Below are positions 1 to 5,465 of a DNA stretch of 5,465 nucleotides, piece after piece. The stretch's first letter is position 1, and each line of letters opens with the position of its first letter. The DNA lies in assembly GCA_001304425.1 (NCBI GenBank), contig LJTS01000220.1, positions 1 to 5,465 of the forward strand. Reading direction: 5' to 3'. This DNA comes from Betaproteobacteria bacterium SG8_40. Its GTDB lineage: Bacteria > Pseudomonadota > Gammaproteobacteria > Burkholderiales > Eutrophovitaceae. The position numbers were made by a program, and so were the translations under genes. The notes beneath the pieces were generated by a model. The model did no database searches. It saw only the letters and a program-made list of their open reading frames with translations, and was not told the origin of the DNA.

Positions 1-422
1 ACGTCGCCGATGAACTTCTGCCAAACCTCGTTCGGCTGCCAGATCTCGCGCATCGGGAACGTTGCCGCGTCTTCCGCTTCACCGAGAACGAACCGGCGGT
101 ACAGGTACACGAATGCGGAAACCCGCATGTTCTTCGCGCAGTGCACCCACACCTTGCGCCCTTCGAACGCCTTCATGACGTGCACGAACTGGAAGAACTG
201 TGCCGGATCGGGCTTCTCCCAATCGACCGGTATCTGCACGTAGGCCACGCCCTGCCGGGTAACCAGTTCCGCTTCGCCGGCCAGCGCATTGGACGACGTC
301 GGCGGCGCGAGATTGATCACCGCACCAATACCCAGTGCAGGCAGCTTGGCTATGTCTTGCCGGGAAAGCTGGCCGGAAGTCCAAAGCCAGTCGAAGACCT
401 GATAGGTGTTCTCGGCGTCCAT
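1..422 (-). CDS. Protein tyrosine phosphatase-fold family protein (DUF442-like), partial, C-terminus beyond window
   Basis: The frame is open for 140 complete codons from an ATG at 422 to the window edge, so the C-terminus is missing. The translation begins MDAENTYQVFDWLWTSGQLS and has the blocks of small bacterial phosphatase-like proteins related to DUF442: a TSGQ turn (residues 15-18), VINLAPPTSSNAL (about 35-47), PVDWEKPD (65-72, position of the acid loop) and VHCAKNMRVSAF (93-104), then a conserved-looking IWQPNEVWQKF near the edge. Cys95 and Arg100 would be the nucleophile and phosphate-binding arginine, but the loop is C-x4-R, one residue shorter than the classical C-x5-R. A soluble cytoplasmic protein is likely; there is no signal peptide or membrane segment. 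Substrate is unknown and activity is unproven. The start is uncertain: in-frame ATGs also lie at 452 and 461, the latter only 7 nt after the ridA-like stop. I chose 422 because family members begin roughly ten residues before the TSGQ block and a weak GGA precedes it. Probably the last visible gene of a minus-strand operon. Confidence 0.8.
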   Translation of the reverse strand, partial: MDAENTYQVFDWLWTSGQLSRQDIAKLPALGIGAVINLAPPTSSNALAGEAELVTRQGVAYVQIPVDWEKPDPAQFFQFVHVMKAFEGRKVWVHCAKNMRVSAFVYLYRRFVLGEAEDAATFPMREIWQPNEVWQKFIGD

Positions 423-468
423 GTTTCCGGACGGATGGGATGCTGTCGGCATGTTGTTCATTCGTGGA

Positions 469-852
469 TTACTTCGCTGCGACGACTTCCAGTTCGATCA
501 GCATGTCGGGCCACACCAGTCCCGGCAGGAAAGTCAGCATGGATGCCGGCGCGCACTTGCCGAGATATTTGGCGCGTATGTCGCGATACGCCGTGAGATC
601 TTCGCGCCTGATCAGGTGCTGGGTGAGCTTGACGATATTCTCGACGCCCATGTCCGCTTCCCCGAGGATGCGGATGATGTTTTGCCAGGCAAGGTCGGCC
701 TGTTCTGCGAAACCTTCGGGCAATTTGCCATTGTCGCGGTCAATGCCAGGCGTGCCCGACACATAGACGATGCGGCTGGCGTCCTTGATTTCGACGGCGT
801 CGCTGTAGTTGCCGACATGGCGTGCAACACCTGCATTGATCGGGCGGTTCAC
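469..852 (-). CDS. RidA/YjgF/UK114 family protein, non-canonical active site
   Basis: A 127-residue protein, the usual length for the Rid family. It has the family core: YVSGTPGID (30-38), a FAEQADLAWQNIIRILGEADMG helix (48-69), IVKLTQHL (73-80), and a C-terminal strand LIELEVVA (118-125). Classical RidA hydrolyses reactive enamine/imine intermediates made by PLP enzymes, as a trimer with the active site between subunits. The substrate-carboxylate arginine of RidA (Arg105 in E. coli, in PARS) is replaced: here the segment reads CAPASMLTFL, with Ser104 at that place. It therefore probably belongs to an Rid subgroup without standard imine deaminase activity, and its substrate cannot be told. 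The GTG start at 852 is preferred over an in-frame ATG at 951 because AAGGAAG lies 5 nt upstream and the extra 33 residues look unlike the family. A gap of 127 bp separates it from the methyltransferase gene upstream, with no clear terminator in it; the phosphatase-like gene follows closely. Confidence 0.9.
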   Translation of the reverse strand: MNRPINAGVARHVGNYSDAVEIKDASRIVYVSGTPGIDRDNGKLPEGFAEQADLAWQNIIRILGEADMGVENIVKLTQHLIRREDLTAYRDIRAKYLGKCAPASMLTFLPGLVWPDMLIELEVVAAK

Positions 853-857
853 GATTG

Positions 858-864
858 CTTCCTT
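858..864 (-). promoter_or_regulatory. Ribosome binding site of the ridA-like gene
   Basis: Read on the minus strand this is AAGGAAG, followed by five bases (CAATC) and the GTG codon at 852-850. It is the strongest Shine-Dalgarno in the minus-strand cluster and it decides the GTG start against the upstream ATG at 951. Confidence 0.75.
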
Positions 865-979
865 TCGGCACGATGTGGAAACTCGAAACGTCCGGCGCTG
901 GCGGACCGGGTCCGACCGCTGCCAGGCGGGAAGCCGGGCGTATTCGGCCATCGGCGCTCAGTGCAGTAATCGGGGTCCA

Positions 980-1444
980 TCATAGCCATCTGCGCACCTT
1001 CTCCTTGTAGTCCCGGTATTCGGCGCCGAACAATTGTTCCAGCATTCTTTCCTCCGGCAGGATCTGGAAGGCGGTGATATAGGCGACAAACGCAACCGGA
1101 CCCAGCACTGCCCAGCCCGACCACAGGTACGCTGCCCACGCACACAGAAAACACACGAGTCCGACGTACATCGGGTTTCGCGTCACCCGGTACACGCCTG
1201 ACTGAACGATAGTGGTGGTGGCGCCTGGTTTCATCGGGTTGATGGTGGTTCTGGCGCGATGGAATGCGAGCAGCGCCGAGAGATCGAACAATGCACCGAC
1301 AGCGGTGAGAAAGCCTGCCAGTGGCAACCGCAGGAGCGCCGGCGCGCCCGTGTCGACGGTCGCGTTGGCAATGCCCCACATGGCGGTGGCGACGAGTAAC
1401 GCTACTACCGGTGGTGGAATTTTCGTTTGCAGCGACTTCAGCAT
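980..1444 (-). CDS. Small integral membrane methyltransferase, ICMT/PEMT (isoprenylcysteine carboxylmethyltransferase / phospholipid methyltransferase) type
   Basis: A 154-residue hydrophobic protein starting MLKSLQTKIPPPVV. Predicted membrane segments by eye are about 13-30, 41-61 and a pair within 94-130. The C-terminal half carries the family signature: GVYRVTRNPMYVG (83-95, with the RNPMY core), then PEER (130-133) and FGAEYRDYKEKVRRWL (139-154), which in ICMT-like enzymes form the SAM-binding pocket at the membrane face. Family members transfer a methyl group from SAM to a lipid, a prenyl-cysteine-like carboxylate or another membrane substrate; the bacterial substrate is generally unknown and cannot be inferred here. 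The ATG at 1444 gives the common family N-terminus (short basic stretch, then IPPP), but no good Shine-Dalgarno precedes it; an in-frame TTG at 1468 is an alternative. It is the first gene of the minus-strand cluster, divergent from metH. A SAM-consuming enzyme beside a SAM-regulated metH is suggestive but may be chance. Confidence 0.85.
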   Translation of the reverse strand: MLKSLQTKIPPPVVALLVATAMWGIANATVDTGAPALLRLPLAGFLTAVGALFDLSALLAFHRARTTINPMKPGATTTIVQSGVYRVTRNPMYVGLVCFLCAWAAYLWSGWAVLGPVAFVAYITAFQILPEERMLEQLFGAEYRDYKEKVRRWL

Positions 1445-1504
1445 GCGAATGTCGAACGCTGGTGCCAATTTGCGGGCTTGCGAATGGAGTCGGCTCCGAA
1501 AATC

Positions 1505-1546
1505 GTGAAACCCGGCATTTCACCCCCGCGTTTACCGGTAATGCCG
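1505..1546. repeat. Nested inverted repeats upstream of the methyltransferase gene
   Basis: Three overlapping dyads are visible. GTGAAA (1505-1510) pairs with TTTCAC (1518-1523). CGGCATT (1513-1519) pairs with AATGCCG (1540-1546). TTACCGGTAA (1532-1541) is a perfect ten-base palindrome. The first two cannot form together because they share 1518-1519. They lie 60-100 bp upstream of the methyltransferase start, where an operator or a 5' leader structure could sit. No U-tract follows on either strand, so they are not intrinsic terminators. Function is unknown. Confidence 0.4.
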
Positions 1547-1594
1547 CCATCGGGACGAGAAAACTTCCGTCCGCCCGGATACACGATCATGAAT

Positions 1595-1610
1595 TGACAC
1601 ACCTTTGTCA
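1595..1610. promoter_or_regulatory. Operator-like palindrome, copy 1 (TGACA-N6-TGTCA)
   Basis: The arms are TGACA (1595-1599) and TGTCA (1606-1610), spaced by CACCTT. The same arms and a nearly identical spacer recur at 1725-1739, so this is more than a chance dyad. It overlaps a TTGACA hexamer (1594-1599), but no acceptable -10 box follows it. A dimeric transcription factor site is the likeliest reading; I could not match it to a named regulator. Confidence 0.45.
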
Positions 1611-1721
1611 TCCTTGTTCTGGTTGCTTGCGTAGTTTACTCACCGCTTGCCGCAGCGCATAGTGCAACACATGGACGAGCAAAGATGACGACACCCCGGG
1701 ACTGCAGACGCCGTTTATCTC

Positions 1722-1741
1722 GATGACACACATTTGTCATC
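1722..1741. promoter_or_regulatory. Operator-like palindrome, copy 2 (GATGACA-N6-TGTCATC)
   Basis: Seven-base perfect arms (1722-1728 and 1735-1741) flank CACATT. From TGACA to the final TC the site matches copy 1 except for two bases in the spacer (CACATT versus CACCTT). The two centres are 129 bp apart. It lies about 100 bp upstream of the putative metH -35 box. A degenerate half-site, GATGAC, also occurs at 1684-1689. Confidence 0.5.
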
Positions 1742-1771
1742 TGCGAACGCGATGGATGGAACGGAGATTGC

Positions 1772-1812
1772 GTGCGTCTCCCGGGCGCCGAACTGCGCAT
1801 TCAGAGACGCAC
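1772..1812. repeat. Perfect nine-base inverted repeat with 23-base loop
   Basis: GTGCGTCTC (1772-1780) is exactly complementary to GAGACGCAC (1804-1812). The loop contains a second small stem, GCGC with GCGC. No T-run follows on either side, so it is not an intrinsic terminator. It lies 27 bp upstream of the putative metH -35 box, so a protein site or a cruciform is possible. Function is unknown. Confidence 0.4.
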
Positions 1813-1838
1813 AACCCCGGAACCGCACCGGGCCCGAA

Positions 1839-1867
1839 TTGACAGCGATTCCGCGACAGGTTAACTT
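1839..1867 (+). promoter_or_regulatory. Putative sigma-70 promoter of metH
   Basis: A perfect TTGACA (1839-1844) is followed after 17 bases by TAACTT (1862-1867), a poor three-of-six match to the -10 consensus. TTAACT at 16-base spacing is an equally weak alternative. Transcription would start near 1874, just 5' of the riboswitch P1 helix at 1877-1879. That position supports the call, because SAM-II aptamers usually lie close to the transcript start. The weak -10 box may indicate an activator. Confidence 0.5.
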
Positions 1868-1876
1868 TCCCCCGAA

Positions 1877-1928
1877 TCGCGCCGATTTGATTCTCAGCTT
1901 GCAGGCGCTTAATAAATGTGGCTAAAGC
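1877..1928 (+). promoter_or_regulatory. SAM-II riboswitch aptamer (S-adenosylmethionine sensing) in the metH leader
   Basis: The stretch matches the SAM-II (metA motif) core in order: TCGCGC-CGATTTGA (1877-1890), TTGCA (1899-1903), GGCGC (1904-1908), ATAAATGT (1912-1919) and GGCTAAA (1920-1926). P1 pairs GCGCC (1879-1883) with GGCGC (1904-1908). The pseudoknot helix pairs AGCT..GCA (1896-1903) with TGTGGCT (1917-1923), leaving one U (1899 or 1900) unpaired. Compared from memory with the crystallised marine-metagenome SAM-II RNA, the conserved U-run of loop 1 (1886-1888), the U beside the junction (1900), and UAAA (1923-1926) are all present; loop 1 is about three bases longer. SAM-II RNAs bind SAM and repress methionine and SAM biosynthesis genes, which agrees with metH downstream. 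In many family members the pseudoknot hides the Shine-Dalgarno; here the gene's Shine-Dalgarno lies about 50 bases further on and a terminator lies between, so control is probably transcriptional. Confidence 0.88.
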
Positions 1929-1955
1929 GTGGGAATAAAACCCGACTGCTTTAGC
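1921..1955 (+). promoter_or_regulatory. Predicted antiterminator hairpin of the metH riboswitch
   Basis: GCTAAAGC (1921-1928) is the exact reverse complement of GCTTTAGC (1948-1955), giving eight continuous pairs. The 5' arm is part of the SAM-II pseudoknot and loop 3. The 3' arm is the apical half of the terminator hairpin. The pairing therefore excludes both the ligand-bound aptamer and the terminator, as expected for an ON-state antiterminator. Inferred from complementarity, not shown by experiment. Confidence 0.7.
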
Positions 1956-1969
1956 GGCCGGGTTTTTTT
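1937..1969 (+). terminator. Intrinsic terminator (attenuator) upstream of metH
   Basis: AAAACCCG (1937-1944) pairs with CGGGTTTT (1959-1966), and CTGC (1946-1949) with GCGG (1954-1957) around a TTTA loop, with one A/C mismatch. Seven consecutive T residues (1963-1969) complete a classical Rho-independent terminator. It lies between the aptamer and the start codon, 19 bases before the TTG, so it can only act as an attenuator of metH if the promoter is upstream of the aptamer. It should form when SAM holds the aptamer folded. Confidence 0.85.
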
Positions 1970-1976
1970 GTATTTC

Positions 1977-1982
1977 AGGGGA
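1977..1982 (+). promoter_or_regulatory. Ribosome binding site of metH
   Basis: AGGGGA lies six bases upstream of the TTG at 1989. It decides the start: there is no in-frame ATG before the DGAMGTMIQ motif, and an upstream in-frame GTG (1929) lies inside the attenuator structure. Confidence 0.75.
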
Positions 1983-1988
1983 CTGTAT

Positions 1989-5465
<3,477 letters not shown>

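Larger units (their letters stand above)
1445..1838. other. Intergenic region between the divergent methyltransferase gene and the metH leader
   Basis: No reading frame here shows recognisable protein content. Open stretches in this interval are out-of-frame extensions of the methyltransferase region or short runs without a family-like sequence. No tRNA or known structured RNA was recognised. The interval is rich in dyads: 1505-1546, 1595-1610, 1722-1741, 1772-1812, and a small CCCGG/CCGGG stem (1816-1820 with 1828-1832). A control region for both flanking transcription units is the simplest reading. I found no convincing sigma-70 promoter on the minus strand for the three-gene cluster. Confidence 0.5.

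Noticed and set aside
1454..1470. Sigma-54-like TGGCAC-N5-TTCGA on the minus strand upstream of the methyltransferase
   Set aside because: The essential GC at the -12 element is absent (CG instead), and it sits only about 10 bases from the start codon.
849..1550. Long minus-strand open frame (233 codons) across the methyltransferase region
   Set aside because: It is out of frame with the ICMT/PEMT coding sequence, has no family-like content, and is explained by GC-rich shadow coding.
1594..1622. TTGACA at 1594 as a promoter
   Set aside because: The hexamer at the right spacing (near 1617-1622) bears no resemblance to a -10 box; the TTGACA is better explained as part of the palindrome.
1600..1760. 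Pho box (tandem CTGTCAT-like repeats)
   Set aside because: TGTCAT occurs in both palindromes, but no second direct repeat lies at the required 11-base period.
1734..1925. Plus-strand 63-codon open frame in the intergenic region
   Set aside because: It starts inside the operator-like palindrome, has no clear ribosome binding site, runs through the promoter and riboswitch, and shows no protein-like pattern.

Overview
The window looks like a GC-rich proteobacterial chromosome segment. Codon usage is strongly G/C at third positions, and the methionine synthase is close to the E. coli protein over its whole visible length. A beta-, gamma- or alphaproteobacterium is plausible; the sequence alone does not settle the class. 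There are no transposase, phage, CRISPR, tRNA or rRNA signatures.

Layout: positions 1-1444 hold three minus-strand genes read right to left. They are a small membrane methyltransferase of the ICMT/PEMT type (980-1444), a RidA/YjgF-fold protein with a clear Shine-Dalgarno and GTG start (469-852), and a DUF442-like protein-tyrosine-phosphatase-fold protein that runs off the left edge (1-422). The RidA-like protein lacks the arginine expected at the canonical RidA active site. The phosphatase-like protein has HC-x4-R instead of the standard HC-x5-R loop.

Positions 1445-1988 are a divergent intergenic region of about 540 bp with no convincing gene. It contains several inverted repeats, including two near-identical operator-like palindromes (TGACA-N6-TGTCA) 129 bp apart. 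At its right end is a complete regulatory leader: a perfect TTGACA -35 box, a SAM-II class riboswitch aptamer (about 1877-1928), an eight-base antiterminator pairing (1921-1928 with 1948-1955), an intrinsic terminator with a seven-T tract (1937-1969), then a Shine-Dalgarno (1977-1982) and a TTG start at 1989.

Positions 1989-5465 (plus strand) are metH, cobalamin-dependent methionine synthase. It is intact for 1159 codons and cut by the window edge about 70 residues before its expected C-terminus.

The main result is the leader. The 3' half of the SAM-II pseudoknot and the 5' arm of the antiterminator are the same bases. High S-adenosylmethionine should therefore free the terminator and switch off metH, the enzyme that supplies methionine for SAM synthesis. 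This is a feedback loop by transcription attenuation. The aptamer call rests on primary sequence and pairing that match the known SAM-II core; the switching mechanism is inferred.
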